Counted from the first letter of the stretch, positions 8,442 through 17,632 are shown. The stretch is 64,000 nucleotides of DNA from Anaerolineae bacterium (GCA_025055175.1 JANWYT010000027.1:62001-126000), one strand, 5' to 3'. A program made the numbers and translations. The notes: generated by a model not told the origin, from the sequence alone.

Positions 8442-9368
8442 ATGGCTCGTGCTGAGTCCCTACACCGCCTGAGCGAAGCGGTGCGCTCTGCTGTCGTCAT
8501 TGATCCTGCCCGCCTGGAGCTGATCTTAATGGCCTTGCTGGCTTCTGGTCATGTCTTGTTAGAGGATAATCCTGGCATGGGCAAGACTATGTTGGCCAAA
8601 GCCATCGCCCGCCTGCTGCAAGCAAGTTTCAAGCGCATCCAATGTACTCCCGATCTATTGCCCAGTGACATCACTGGTAGCGCAGTTTACAACCAGCGCG
8701 AACAGTCCTTTCAATTTATCGCCGGTCCTCTGTTTGCTCATATCGTTTTGGTGGATGAGATCAACCGAGCCTCGCCGCGTACCCAATCCAGCTTGCTGGA
8801 GGCAATGGCCGAGGGACAGGTCTCTAGCGACGGACTCAGTTATCATTTGCCTCGCCCCTTTTTCATTATCGCCACCCAAAACCCTATCGAGATGGGCGGC
8901 ACATTCCCGCTGCCTGAAGCCCAGCTCGACCGCTTCTTTATCGCCCTAGACTTGGGCTACCCCTCATTCGCCGATGAAGTCACCATTTTAGAGCGCGAGG
9001 AACACAATGACTCGCTAGCCAAGCTTCAGCCCGTTCTCAGCACAGATGACGTACTTGCCCTGCAAGCTCAGGCGCGCAGCGTCAATGTTGCCCGCGCCGT
9101 CAAGGAGTACATCGTCGCTCTTGTCCAGGCCACCCGCGCTCATCCGGAGGCTATTCTGGGCCTTAGCCCGCGCGCTGGCGTGGCTCTTCAGCGTGGCGCA
9201 CAAGCTCTAGCCTTGTTAAGAAGCCGCGATTTCGTCACTCCTGACGACGTGAAAGTCGCTTTACCAGCCATAGGCACACACCGAATTCTTACTCGTGATC
9301 GGCGCGCCACCAGCGCCCGCGCTTTACTGGAAGACACGTTGCAGCGCGTACGCATTCCTTTTGAGTAA
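8442..9368 (+). CDS. MoxR-family AAA+ ATPase
   Basis: A 308-residue AAA+ protein of the MoxR family. Walker A is DNPGMGKT (42-49). The family segment SDITGSAVYNQ lies at 75-85. Walker B is IVLVDEINRA (101-110), followed by SPRTQSSLLEAMAEGQV, a MoxR hallmark. The C-terminal lid contains LGLSPRAGVALQRGA. MoxR ATPases act as chaperones that assemble or activate partner proteins, usually together with a DUF58 protein and a transglutaminase-like membrane protein. Exactly those genes follow. Four bases separate its stop from the next start, so the two are an operon. A GAGAAGG ribosome-binding site precedes the ATG. Confidence 0.92.
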   Translation: MARAESLHRLSEAVRSAVVIDPARLELILMALLASGHVLLEDNPGMGKTMLAKAIARLLQASFKRIQCTPDLLPSDITGSAVYNQREQSFQFIAGPLFAHIVLVDEINRASPRTQSSLLEAMAEGQVSSDGLSYHLPRPFFIIATQNPIEMGGTFPLPEAQLDRFFIALDLGYPSFADEVTILEREEHNDSLAKLQPVLSTDDVLALQAQARSVNVARAVKEYIVALVQATRAHPEAILGLSPRAGVALQRGAQALALLRSRDFVTPDDVKVALPAIGTHRILTRDRRATSARALLEDTLQRVRIPFE

Positions 9369-9372
9369 ACCG

Positions 9373-10560
9373 ATGCCTACAGGTCGCGCCTTTTGGTTCT
9401 GGATTACCTCGGTGATGTTTTATTTCTTTGCCAACCAAACTCAGATTGGCTGGCTGTATGTCGTCTCTGCTCTCGTCTTTAGCGTGCTACTAGCCGCCTG
9501 GTGGCTCAACCAACGCACCTTACATTACCTACACGTTACTCGACAAATCGAAGTCCGCGAAACATACCACGAAGATGACACGCTGACTATTAGTCTCAAC
9601 GTCCACAATTCCCGTCGCAGCGCTTCGGCTTTCGTCATGCTTCATGAGTCTTGTCCACTCGTGCCACCTCAGGCAAGTGAGCGTGACCTGCGCCTGCTTT
9701 TTACCAGCTTGCCTCCAGGACAAACATGCACGTGTTACACCATCACCCTTAATCGACGCGGTTTGCATACCTTTCCACCTCTACAGCTTTCGTGTAGCGC
9801 GCCGTTTGGGCTGTTTAAGCGTAACGTCATTTACGGTAGCGCCAATTCGTTGTTGATTTACCCGTTGGTGAGGCCCTTGACACGCTACAGCCTACTAGAT
9901 CGTCAGTTAGCCGGTGCATGGACAAGCGGTCGTTCAGGCACAAGTAGCGAGATTGTGGGCGTGCGAGACTATCGACCTGGTGACTCGCTACGTCACCTAC
10001 ACTGGCGAAGTATCGCTCGTCGCAGTCAGCTCATCAGCAAGGAATTCGCCGATGACTCACAGCACAGCCTGACACTTGTACTGGATAGTTTTTGCCCAGT
10101 TACTTTGGATGATCCAAAGCATAATCCGTTTGAGTGGCTAGTAAAAGCGGCTGCTAGTATTGGTGATTATGCTCTGTGCAAGCGCTGGCCCGTTTCGCTG
10201 CTGTTGCCTGGTAGTGACATTGCACCTCCTGCCAGTCCATTACTTTGGGACAGCCTGCTACAGATCCTGGCTCGCGTCCAGCCCACCGACCGCCAACTAC
10301 TAGGAGACGTACTGGCTCGTCAAGTCTTGTATGGAGCTGTTGCCGTCCTGTGCGCGTGGCTTACGCCCTCTGGCATCGATCAGCTACTGTCGCTAGTACG
10401 ACGTGGAGTGCGCCTACAAGTCATCTGGGCTGATCCATCGTCGTTCGCAGGACTGGGCGCTGGGCCAGAGCAAGGTTTAATTGAAGCGCTACGTAGCAGT
10501 GAGGTGGATGTTGTTCGTCTGACCTACGGACAAGATTGGGCAGAAGCTCTGGCTCGCTGA
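9373..10560 (+). CDS. DUF58 domain membrane protein
   Basis: A 395-residue protein when started at the ATG at 9373, four bases after the moxR stop; an upstream in-frame start at 9295 would overlap moxR and is not needed. Two hydrophobic segments at about residues 6-45 anchor it. The DUF58 signature VGVRDYRPGDSLRHLHWRS lies near residues 194-213. It is followed by a vWA-like fold with a metal-site-like LVLDSF strand. In MoxR/DUF58/transglutaminase loci it is the presumed partner or substrate of the ATPase. Its biochemical role is not established. Confidence 0.88.
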   Translation: MPTGRAFWFWITSVMFYFFANQTQIGWLYVVSALVFSVLLAAWWLNQRTLHYLHVTRQIEVRETYHEDDTLTISLNVHNSRRSASAFVMLHESCPLVPPQASERDLRLLFTSLPPGQTCTCYTITLNRRGLHTFPPLQLSCSAPFGLFKRNVIYGSANSLLIYPLVRPLTRYSLLDRQLAGAWTSGRSGTSSEIVGVRDYRPGDSLRHLHWRSIARRSQLISKEFADDSQHSLTLVLDSFCPVTLDDPKHNPFEWLVKAAASIGDYALCKRWPVSLLLPGSDIAPPASPLLWDSLLQILARVQPTDRQLLGDVLARQVLYGAVAVLCAWLTPSGIDQLLSLVRRGVRLQVIWADPSSFAGLGAGPEQGLIEALRSSEVDVVRLTYGQDWAEALAR

Positions 10561-10955
10561 TTACTTTGAAAGAAAGCTCTCAACAGACGAGCTGAAGTTA
10601 AACAAGACACATCTTGTGCAGTTGATTGATGGACAACAAGGCTTTAATCGACAGGGCTGAATTCGTGGACATCACGACCGCTGCCTCGTCACTCTCTTGA
10701 TACGTGTTGCCTCAGCAGAATGAGAACAGTGTGCTAATTCTAGACGACTTTCTATCACTAGAGACCACTTTGTGTATCCACCAACCATGTACTTATGAAA
10801 TGCGGTTGGGCATTTTGGGGCCGCTGCATCCAAGCGTCGTAGGTTCAAGCACTCATCCTCCAAGCAGAGGTTGCTAGCTTCATAGATCATAACTACACCT
10901 CAAGAAGTCCGGCAGACGATGTTAAAATCGTAACGCTCATATCGACGGAGCGCTC
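10561..10955. other. 395-base intergenic region between the DUF58 and transglutaminase genes
   Basis: The stretch separates DUF58 from the transglutaminase and contains TAAAAT (10923-10928), a plausible -10 for the downstream gene, whose start at 10956 has GACGGAG upstream. On the minus strand a 72-codon frame (10890-10672) begins with an ATG preceded by GAGGTG at good spacing. It has no recognisable family and may be chance. No terminator hairpin is evident after DUF58. Confidence 0.4.
10672..10890 (-). CDS. Doubtful small hypothetical protein
   Basis: A 72-residue frame (MIYEASNLCLEDECLNLRRL...). Its ATG is preceded by GAGGTG six bases upstream. It is Cys-containing and mixed in charge. 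I recognise no family. It lies divergently from the transglutaminase gene in otherwise empty sequence. Listed only because of the ribosome-binding site and the lack of competing genes. Confidence 0.2.
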   Translation of the reverse strand: MIYEASNLCLEDECLNLRRLDAAAPKCPTAFHKYMVGGYTKWSLVIESRLELAHCSHSAEATRIKRVTRQRS

Positions 10956-13025
10956 ATGCGTCTGCCGCGCATTTCTCCTGACCTTAAACAACCTGAAGAG
11001 TCAAAACACCTCCGCTGGCTAGCCTACACTGCCCAGGCCATTGGGATCAGCGCGTTGTGCTGGATCACGGCTCTGTGGTGGTTGTGGCTTGTAGGAATGG
11101 GACTGACAGCAATAGGCCACCTGTGGGCCTATCGTACGCGCCGCGCGCCACGAAGCTGGGCCAAATTAGCTGTCTTTATCGCTCTGCATCTGGCTTTCTT
11201 TCTCATGCTGATTGGCATTCTGCGCGGCGTAGCCTATCCTCAGGCGCAGTTTGCTATCATCGCGACAGGTATCGTCACTTTTGAGGTCTTTAGCCGCTTG
11301 AACCTCTATTCAGCGCTGGGCTTTGGCGTAGTTAACTTGTACGTGGCTGCCACACTCAGCCGCGACATAAGCTATGGGCTGTTCCTGATAGCCTTTGGGA
11401 CGGTAGTGCTAGCTTTTCTCATGCGCGCTGACGTTGAAGACGCTCGGCGTCAAGGAGCGCGCCTCATCCTCTTGTCCAAACACAGATGGCACACTTGGTT
11501 GAATTGGGTGGGATCGTTCACGGCGCTGACTCTTGTGCTAGGCCTTGTGGTCTTCGCTGTCACGCCGCGCTACGCTGCCCGTCCACTATTCACGCCCATC
11601 TCACTGACATTGCCGATTGAAGCTAGCCCTCAGCGTCAGGTCATCAATCCTGCACTACCCTTTATCGAGCTTCGCGGTCAGCGCGTCGTCAACCCTACCT
11701 TCCAGCCTAGTACCCCCAACGAATATTATTTTGGTTTTGCTGACTCTCTCGATTTGCGTTTCCGTCCCAACTTGAGTGACGCCATCTTAATGTACGTCAG
11801 CAGCCCTGCTTTCAGTTATTGGCGCGGCTACGCTTTTGACCGCTACAGCGATAACGCCTGGAGTCAGGCTTCGCTCGATCTGGAAGAGCTCGTCGCCAAA
11901 GACCGCGCGCGTTTCGTTGTCGGAGAGACAAAAGGGCAGACTTTCGTGCAAACCTTCTACATCGCTCGCAAGCTGCCTAACATCGTCTGGGTGGGAGGTG
12001 ATCCCGTCGAGCTGTTCTTCCCAACAGAACGCATGGGGCGCGACAGCACAGGAGGCTTTCGCGTGGGGCAAATTTTGCAACCAGGTATGATTTACAGCGT
12101 CATTGCTAATCGCGTAAGCGCCAGCGAAGACGCTATGCGCCAGTCGAATCAGCGCCCTTATCCCCGCGAGATTTTGGCCGTCAACCTACAACTACCCGAC
12201 ACAATCACGCCGCGCACCCACGACTTAGCTCGCCAGCTCACTAGAGGCAAAATAACAGCTTATGACAAGGTCATCGCCGTCCGCGACTACCTGCTCACCT
12301 TTCCCTATGACTTTTTTCCACCGCCACAAGCGCCCAACACCGACGCCGTAGACCAATTTCTGTTCGTGGACAAGCGCGGCATCTGTGAGCATTACGTGAG
12401 CGCAATGGTGGTTATGCTGCGTAGCCTGGGCATTCCTGCGCGTCTAGTAGTGGGCTACGGCTCTGGAGATTACAACCCGTTCACAGGATACTACGAAGTG
12501 CGCGCTCGTCACGCTCACGCTTGGGCCGAGGTCTACTTTCCTGAGTTAGGCTGGATGCCCTTCGACCCGACGCCTGGTTGGACAGGCAGTCCACAGACCG
12601 GCGTCGTCAACACCTGGCTATTCTCCGAAGCGCTTAACCTGTCTTTGCCCGACATTCCGTTGGAGCAAGTAGCCCGCTTTAGCTTTCGCGCCCTGGGTGC
12701 TGTTCTGCCGCTCTTGATTTGGGCCAGCGTAGCGCTCGCCATCCTCATCGGACTGTGGCGTATCTGGCGGCGCTGGCAAGCCTGGCAAGCCGCTCGCCCA
12801 CCAATTTATCACACGGACAAAGAGCGTCGCGCTATTTTTGCCGCCTATCGACGTTTGCTGCGACGCTTGAAACTCCAACGCGCCCCCTGGCAAACAGCCC
12901 GCGAATTGGCCCAGGCTCACCCAGAAACGCCTGCGCTCTCTCAAGCCGCTGAACTAGTCGAACGCGCTGCCTACGACGCGCGTTTACCCAGCGTCGAAGA
13001 TCTAGAGCACCTGCGTCGCCTGTGA
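10956..13025 (+). CDS. TgpA-like membrane transglutaminase
   Basis: A 689-residue protein. Several membrane segments occupy about residues 25-190 (DUF3488-like). A large extracytoplasmic region carries a transglutaminase-like catalytic core. The catalytic triad is visible: Cys477 in [11 protein letters not shown], His521 in [10 protein letters not shown] and Asp537 in FDPTPG. A further membrane helix at about 570-600 is followed by a cytoplasmic tail (DUF4129-like). Proteins of this type act on the cell-surface side, probably cross-linking or hydrolysing peptide or protein amides. It completes the MoxR-DUF58-transglutaminase locus, although it has its own promoter region 395 bases after DUF58. 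Confidence 0.9.
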   Translation: MRLPRISPDLKQPEESKHLRWLAYTAQAIGISALCWITALWWLWLVGMGLTAIGHLWAYRTRRAPRSWAKLAVFIALHLAFFLMLIGILRGVAYPQAQFAIIATGIVTFEVFSRLNLYSALGFGVVNLYVAATLSRDISYGLFLIAFGTVVLAFLMRADVEDARRQGARLILLSKHRWHTWLNWVGSFTALTLVLGLVVFAVTPRYAARPLFTPISLTLPIEASPQRQVINPALPFIELRGQRVVNPTFQPSTPNEYYFGFADSLDLRFRPNLSDAILMYVSSPAFSYWRGYAFDRYSDNAWSQASLDLEELVAKDRARFVVGETKGQTFVQTFYIARKLPNIVWVGGDPVELFFPTERMGRDSTGGFRVGQILQPGMIYSVIANRVSASEDAMRQSNQRPYPREILAVNLQLPDTITPRTHDLARQLTRGKITAYDKVIAVRDYLLTFPYDFFPPPQAPNTDAVDQFLFVDKRGICEHYVSAMVVMLRSLGIPARLVVGYGSGDYNPFTGYYEVRARHAHAWAEVYFPELGWMPFDPTPGWTGSPQTGVVNTWLFSEALNLSLPDIPLEQVARFSFRALGAVLPLLIWASVALAILIGLWRIWRRWQAWQAARPPIYHTDKERRAIFAAYRRLLRRLKLQRAPWQTARELAQAHPETPALSQAAELVERAAYDARLPSVEDLEHLRRL

Positions 13026-13029
13026 TTGT

Positions 13030-13058
13030 TTGGCGAACGATCTAGCAAGCGTTACAAT
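13030..13058 (+). promoter_or_regulatory. Sigma-70-like promoter of the 149-residue protein gene
   Basis: TTGGCG (13030-13035) and TACAAT (13053-13058) are separated by 17 bases, 33 bases before the start codon at 13091. An AAGGAG ribosome-binding site lies between. Confidence 0.55.
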
Positions 13059-13090
13059 TCGCTCGGCTATCCAGCATAAGGAGACAGATA

Positions 13091-13540
13091 ATGAGCGATC
13101 ACAACAACGATCAGGTGCGTAGCTTGGTAGACGCCCTCAACAACGTCATGGTAGGCCTCATGAAAGTAGGCGGCAGCGGCACATTCGGCATGGTGCGCGA
13201 AGGCATGGCAGCGGTGAGCTTTTTGAGGGAAGCCCGCGAGTCCTTCAGCGGTAACCAGCTCATCCAGCAAGTGATTGAAACAGTCATGAACCGCGTCCAG
13301 GGCGGCAGCAGCGAAGAGTCAGTCGCCTACGATCAGCCTGAAGATGCCATGTTAGCCCAGATTGGCGCAGCGGTTGCTGGCCTGCAGGGCGAAGACGGCC
13401 TTCAATTCCGCCAAATGCTGCTGCAATTCGCTGAGAAGGTGGCCAGCGCTGCAGGCCAGGGCCTGTTTGGCAGTGGCGAGAAGATTAGCAGCGGCGAGGC
13501 CAACTTCCTAGCCAAGCTCCAGCAAGTGCTTGGGCTGTAG
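13091..13540 (+). CDS. Hypothetical small protein, 149 residues
   Basis: I do not recognise this protein. It starts at an ATG preceded by AAGGAG and has its own promoter. It has no signal peptide or membrane helix, so it is probably cytoplasmic. The sequence is mostly helical, with a Gly/Ser-rich hinge near residues 75-80 and a second helical half. It ends GEKISSGEANFLAKLQQVLG, which faintly resembles the end of TerB-like domains (a helix-rich fold near membranes), but too weakly to assign. It lies between the transglutaminase and the ABC binding-protein gene and is probably transcribed alone. Confidence 0.7.
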   Translation: MSDHNNDQVRSLVDALNNVMVGLMKVGGSGTFGMVREGMAAVSFLREARESFSGNQLIQQVIETVMNRVQGGSSEESVAYDQPEDAMLAQIGAAVAGLQGEDGLQFRQMLLQFAEKVASAAGQGLFGSGEKISSGEANFLAKLQQVLGL

Positions 13541-13574
13541 TTTCTGCACACGTCACCCTAAGAAGTTATGTGTG

Positions 13575-13602
13575 TTGCGCAAATCACCACCTGCGTTACA
13601 AT
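13575..13602 (+). promoter_or_regulatory. Promoter of the peptide-binding protein gene
   Basis: TTGCGC (13575-13580) and TACAAT (13597-13602) are 16 bases apart, 51 bases before the start at 13654. The context GCGTTACAAT is the same as in the promoter at 13030-13058. Confidence 0.55.
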
Positions 13603-13653
13603 CGTCGCGGCTGTTAAGCATGTTCAAGAAGATTTCACCAAAGGATAAGAATC

Positions 13654-15267
13654 ATGCGCATGACGAAATGGCTAGGGGCTGGTCTGGTGAGCCTGGCGTT
13701 GATCGCGCCTAGCGTTGCTCAGGGCAAGTCAATCACTGTCTCCTGGACACAAGAACCTGATAACATGAACCCAATGTATACAGTGATGAGCTTCGCGGGC
13801 TACACCTACCAGCTCATCTATAGCGCAGCTTGGAACTTCGACGCCGAAGGCTTGCCTTTCCCTGTGTTACTGGACGAGATGCCCAGCGTCGAAAACGGCG
13901 GCATCAACGCCGAAGGCACGGTCTTCACCCTCAAGGTACGCCAGGGCCTCACTTGGTCAGACGGTGATCCACTGGACAGCGCCGACTTCAAGTTCACTTA
14001 TGACATGATAATGTCTGAGAGCAATACACCGCTCTCGCGTGGGTGGGCAGAGAGCGCCGTCAGCGTCGAAGCACCTGATCCACAAACCGTCGTCGTCACC
14101 TTTGAGAAGCCTTTTGCACCCTGGCTGGGCATGTTCAATTATGTCTTGCCTGAACACATCTTTGGCCCTATCTTTGAAGCCGAAGGCTCGCTAGACGCAG
14201 CTCAGCCCAACTTGAATCCCGTCGTCAGCAGCGGCCCTTACGTCTTGGCAGAGTGGGATCGCGGCAACTTCATGCGCCTGACGGCCAACTCGGCTTATGC
14301 CCTGGGCCAGCCTAAGATCGACACAGTTGTCGTGACCTTTGTACCAGACGACCAGACCTACTTGCAGAACGCCGTCACTAGTCAGAGCGACATCATTACC
14401 TTCATCCCCTTCAGCGACGTACCAATCGTCGAGGAAGCAGGTATGCAGGTGCAGATTGTGCCTTCGGGGTACAACGAAGCTTGGTATCTGAACGTCGGCC
14501 CAAACGCACATCCGGCTATGCAGGATGTGCGCGTGCGTCGTGCGATTGCCCTGGGCTTCGATCGCTTCAGCTTCACGGAAGATGTGCTGCTGGGCAAGAC
14601 GTACCCACCGGCCAGCTTCTGGGAGAACACCCCCTATGCCAACCCTGAGTTGGAAGCTTATCCCTACGATCCGATCCAGGCCGCTGCGCTGTTGGACGAA
14701 GCCGGCTGGGTGGACAACGACGGCGACGGCATTCGTGACAAAGATGGCCAGAAGCTGACGCTGCGCTTCATCACCAACCAACGCGCCATCCGCAAGGATG
14801 TGCAAGCTCTAGCTCAGCAGCAGCTCGGCGAGATTGGCATTGAAGTGGTGCTGCAAAACTTCGACAGCAACGTCTTCTTCAATGGCTTCACTGATGGCGG
14901 CCCGCAGGCCACTGGCCAGTACGAAATTGCCGAGCTTAGCGGCACGGTCGCTTCTTTCCCTGATCCAGACACCCGTCGTTTCCTCTGTGATGAAATTCCC
15001 ACGCCAGAGAAGCCCACTGGCAGCAACTGGACGGGTTACTGCAACCCTGAAGTGGACGCCCTGTTCAAAGCCCAGATCACCGAGACCGACACGGCTGAGC
15101 GCATTGCTCTCTTCCACCAGATCGACGCGCTCATGCATGAAGATGTAATTTGGATCGGCGTTTGGCACGACGCCGACGTCTGGGTCTTCAACCCGCGCAT
15201 TCAGAACGTCCAGTTTAATGGCGTCGTCCCCTTCTACAATATCCACGAATGGGACATCAGCAGCTGA
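13654..15267 (+). CDS. ABC transporter family 5 substrate-binding protein (peptide/nickel type)
   Basis: A 537-residue secreted protein. The Sec signal peptide is residues 1 to about 23 (KWLGAGLVSLALIAPSVAQG), with an AxA-like cleavage site and no lipobox cysteine. The mature protein begins with SWTQEPDNMNPM and shows family landmarks such as FTLKVRQGLTWSDGDPLDSADFKFTYDMI (given in part) and PFAPWLGMFNYVLPEHI. Family 5 proteins capture oligopeptides, or sometimes sugars or nickel, and deliver them to a DppB/DppC-type permease. Both permeases follow, and a hairpin-rich spacer of 100 bases may adjust expression of the binding protein relative to them. Confidence 0.9.
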   Translation: MRMTKWLGAGLVSLALIAPSVAQGKSITVSWTQEPDNMNPMYTVMSFAGYTYQLIYSAAWNFDAEGLPFPVLLDEMPSVENGGINAEGTVFTLKVRQGLTWSDGDPLDSADFKFTYDMIMSESNTPLSRGWAESAVSVEAPDPQTVVVTFEKPFAPWLGMFNYVLPEHIFGPIFEAEGSLDAAQPNLNPVVSSGPYVLAEWDRGNFMRLTANSAYALGQPKIDTVVVTFVPDDQTYLQNAVTSQSDIITFIPFSDVPIVEEAGMQVQIVPSGYNEAWYLNVGPNAHPAMQDVRVRRAIALGFDRFSFTEDVLLGKTYPPASFWENTPYANPELEAYPYDPIQAAALLDEAGWVDNDGDGIRDKDGQKLTLRFITNQRAIRKDVQALAQQQLGEIGIEVVLQNFDSNVFFNGFTDGGPQATGQYEIAELSGTVASFPDPDTRRFLCDEIPTPEKPTGSNWTGYCNPEVDALFKAQITETDTAERIALFHQIDALMHEDVIWIGVWHDADVWVFNPRIQNVQFNGVVPFYNIHEWDISS

Positions 15268-15277
15268 AGTCCACTTA

Positions 15278-15336
15278 ACCTCATCCAAAGCCTCTCTCCT
15301 TGCAGAGAGAGGCTTACCTGCTCTTGAGAGCAGGTA
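15278..15336. repeat. Double-hairpin intergenic repeat (REP-like)
   Basis: GCCTCTCT (15290-15297) pairs with AGAGAGGC (15306-15313). Immediately after, TACCTGCTCT (15315-15324) pairs with AGAGCAGGTA (15327-15336). The element starts with CCTCATCC. A degenerate copy of the same CCTCATCC...CTCC pattern occurs at 39491-39539. Elements of this look are scattered between genes in many Chloroflexota. Placed after a binding-protein gene, the stems may protect its mRNA 3' end. Confidence 0.55.
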
Positions 15337-15367
15337 GAGGGCGAGGATCGATACACCAGAGCCTGCG

Positions 15368-16387
15368 ATGTTCAAATATGTTGCCCGCCGCCTGATCCAG
15401 GCCATACCACTCTTATTCTTCATCAGCCTGATCTTATTCCTGCTCATGCAGCTCACTAGCGACCCGCTGGCCACTTTAGGCGGACGTCAACCGCCCAATC
15501 CCGCCGACCGCGAGCGCCTAGAGAAAGCCTTTGGCCTGGATCAGCCCGTTCTGATCCAATACGTCTATTGGCTGATCGGCAACGACTGGGTCGTCGTCAA
15601 CGAGGAGACGGGGCAGCGTGGCCGTCGCCTGGGCATTCTGCGCGGCGACTTTGGCACGTCCTTCATTACGCGCCAACCGGCCCTGCAAGTCATTCTGGAT
15701 CGTTTGCCCAACACGCTGCTGCTGATGGTCACGGCGCAGGTCGTCATCGTCAGCGTGTCTTTGGTGGTGGGGATCGTGGCGGCGTTGCGCCAATACAGCG
15801 CTTTCGACAACGCCCTGACGACCTTCGCCTTCATCACCTATTCGTTCCCCGTCTTCTTGATGGCTTACCTGCTGATGTTCATCTTCGCAGTGCAGTTCCG
15901 TCAATGGGGTTTGCCCTATCTGCCCACCAGCGGCATGTTCAATCCGGCTGTGGGACGGACGTTTGAGCAAGTCGCCTGGCACATGATCCTGCCTGTGACG
16001 ACCATCTCGCTCATCAGCATTGCCGGCTACAGCCGCTTCATCCGTTCGGCTATGCTAGAAGTCATCAACGCTGACTACATCCGCACAGCTCGCGCCAAAG
16101 GCTTGGCTGAACGGCGTATTCTGTTCGTGCATGGCTTCAAAAATGCCGCGCTGCCGCTGGTGACGCTGATCGGTCTCGACTTGCCCTTCCTGCTAGCTGG
16201 GGCCGTCGTCACCGAGACCATCTTTGCCTGGCCTGGGATGGGTCGCTTGTTCATCGACCATCTCAGCCGCGCCGACTTTCCGGTGGTCATGGGCCTGCTG
16301 CTGCTGATCGCCCTGGCCGTCGTCATCTTCCAAATCCTGACCGACATCGTCTACACCTTCCTCGATCCACGCATTCGCCTGAGCTGA
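15368..16387 (+). CDS. Peptide-type ABC transporter permease, DppB-like
   Basis: A 339-residue inner-membrane permease of the binding-protein-dependent type. The N-terminal helix RRLIQAIPLLFFISLILFLL is characteristic of DppB/OppB proteins. The region PLATLGGRQPPNPADRERLEKAFGLD is the usual extracytoplasmic loop, shown here in part. The cytoplasmic EAA loop that contacts the ATPase is recognisable as YIRTARAKGL near residues 237-246. It follows the binding-protein gene and precedes the second permease by 7 bases. Confidence 0.92.
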   Translation: MFKYVARRLIQAIPLLFFISLILFLLMQLTSDPLATLGGRQPPNPADRERLEKAFGLDQPVLIQYVYWLIGNDWVVVNEETGQRGRRLGILRGDFGTSFITRQPALQVILDRLPNTLLLMVTAQVVIVSVSLVVGIVAALRQYSAFDNALTTFAFITYSFPVFLMAYLLMFIFAVQFRQWGLPYLPTSGMFNPAVGRTFEQVAWHMILPVTTISLISIAGYSRFIRSAMLEVINADYIRTARAKGLAERRILFVHGFKNAALPLVTLIGLDLPFLLAGAVVTETIFAWPGMGRLFIDHLSRADFPVVMGLLLLIALAVVIFQILTDIVYTFLDPRIRLS

Positions 16388-16394
16388 GCTGTCC

Positions 16395-17336
16395 ATGTCT
16401 CAAGTCGCCGCCCTAGATCAGAAGACCTCCTCATCGACAGAGCAGGGGAGTTGGCTGCGCCGCGCGCTGCGCCGCTTTCTGCGCCATCGCTTGGCGGTAG
16501 TCGGCATGACCATGCTGGGCTTGGTCATGGCCTACGTCATCATCGGTGCTTTTTTCTACAGCGAACGCGACGCCAACTTCAACGACACCAAGCGCCGCCT
16601 AGTCGCGCCTAGCGCTGAACACCCGCTAGGGACGGACGACATTGGTCGCGATATCCTGGCCCGCAGCATTTACGGTGGGCAAATCTCCATCCTGATCGGC
16701 CTAGCAGCCGTGAGCGTCTCGGTCACGGTAGGGGTGACGGTCGGCCTGCTGAGCGGCTACTATGGCGGCTGGCTGGACTCGTTGCTCATGCGCTTCACCG
16801 AGGCCATGCTCAGCATTCCTACCATCCTGCTGCTGCTGGTCATGGCTCAAATCCTCAGCGCTCGCATTCCAACAGTGAACTTGCTAGGACGCAGCTTCAG
16901 CGGCAGCGTGATCGTCATCGTGGTCATCATCGGCCTCACCAGCTGGATGTACTTATCGCGAATTGTTCGCAGCAGCGTGCTGTCCTTGCGCGAGTCAGAG
17001 TATGTGCTGGCGGCGCGCGCCCTGGGGGCAGACGATTGGCGAATCATCAGCCAGCATATCTTGCCCAATACGCTAGCGCCGGTCATCGTGGCCGCCACGC
17101 TAGGCGTGGCCCAAGCTATCCTGCAAGAGGCTTACATCAGCTTCTTGGGCATGGGCGTGCAAGCTCCTACCGCCACTTGGGGCAACATGCTCCAAGAATC
17201 GCGCGAATACATCGGTCGCGCCCCCTGGTTGTGGCTCGTCCCCAGCTTGCTGATCCTGCTCACCGTCATGGGGATCAACTTCATGGGCGACGGTCTGCGC
17301 GACGCCTTCGACCCGCGCAGCGACAAGCGCGTGTGA
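16395..17336 (+). CDS. Peptide-type ABC transporter permease, DppC-like
   Basis: A 313-residue inner-membrane permease. The N-terminal cytoplasmic segment and first helix are followed by HPLGTDDIGRDILARSIYGG, the hallmark of DppC/OppC. The EAA loop is YVLAARALGADDWRI near residues 199-213. It starts 7 bases after the DppB-like stop, so both subunits are co-translated. The two ATPase genes that normally follow are absent: the next gene is the giant surface protein, so the ATPases must be encoded elsewhere. Confidence 0.92.
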   Translation: MSQVAALDQKTSSSTEQGSWLRRALRRFLRHRLAVVGMTMLGLVMAYVIIGAFFYSERDANFNDTKRRLVAPSAEHPLGTDDIGRDILARSIYGGQISILIGLAAVSVSVTVGVTVGLLSGYYGGWLDSLLMRFTEAMLSIPTILLLLVMAQILSARIPTVNLLGRSFSGSVIVIVVIIGLTSWMYLSRIVRSSVLSLRESEYVLAARALGADDWRIISQHILPNTLAPVIVAATLGVAQAILQEAYISFLGMGVQAPTATWGNMLQESREYIGRAPWLWLVPSLLILLTVMGINFMGDGLRDAFDPRSDKRV

Positions 17337-17383
17337 AGACAACGAAAAATTGGGTTTGCTAAACGCTTTGTCGTCGAGATTTG

Positions 17384-17400
17384 TGTGAAAGATGTTCACA
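17384..17400. promoter_or_regulatory. Inverted repeat upstream of the giant surface gene
   Basis: TGTGAA (17384-17389) and TTCACA (17395-17400) form a perfect inverted repeat with a 5-base centre. It resembles a regulator site of the CRP/FNR kind, but with TGTGA-N7-TCACA spacing instead of N6. It lies 100 bases upstream of the -35 at 17500. It could equally belong to the 3' end of the permease transcript. Confidence 0.3.
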
Positions 17401-17499
17401 ATTTGCACAGATTTTTGAACAAATCGCGGAGCTTGACCCCTCAAGAACCTTAGATCGATTCAAAGAGCCACGTTAACGCTCATTGAAACTTTAGGTATA

Positions 17500-17528
17500 T
17501 TGCAGCTTGTTAAATTTAGGTCTATAAT
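17500..17528 (+). promoter_or_regulatory. Promoter of the giant surface protein gene
   Basis: TTGCAG (17500-17505) and a consensus TATAAT (17523-17528) are separated by exactly 17 bases. Transcription from here would give a leader of roughly 98 bases before the ATG at 17633. The leader includes the small inverted repeat CATATATCGATATG. Confidence 0.7.
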
Positions 17529-17632
17529 GTTTTCATGTCGCCATATATCGATATGACGGCCTTATAACGTTTGTGATACGCTCGCGAAGGTGGCATATTC
17601 CTCAAAAGCTGCCTGAAGTGGAGAAAAAATCC

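Noticed and set aside
14191-14805. 204-codon minus-strand frame inside the family 5 binding-protein gene
   Set aside because: It is a shadow of a gene with clear family motifs and a signal peptide.
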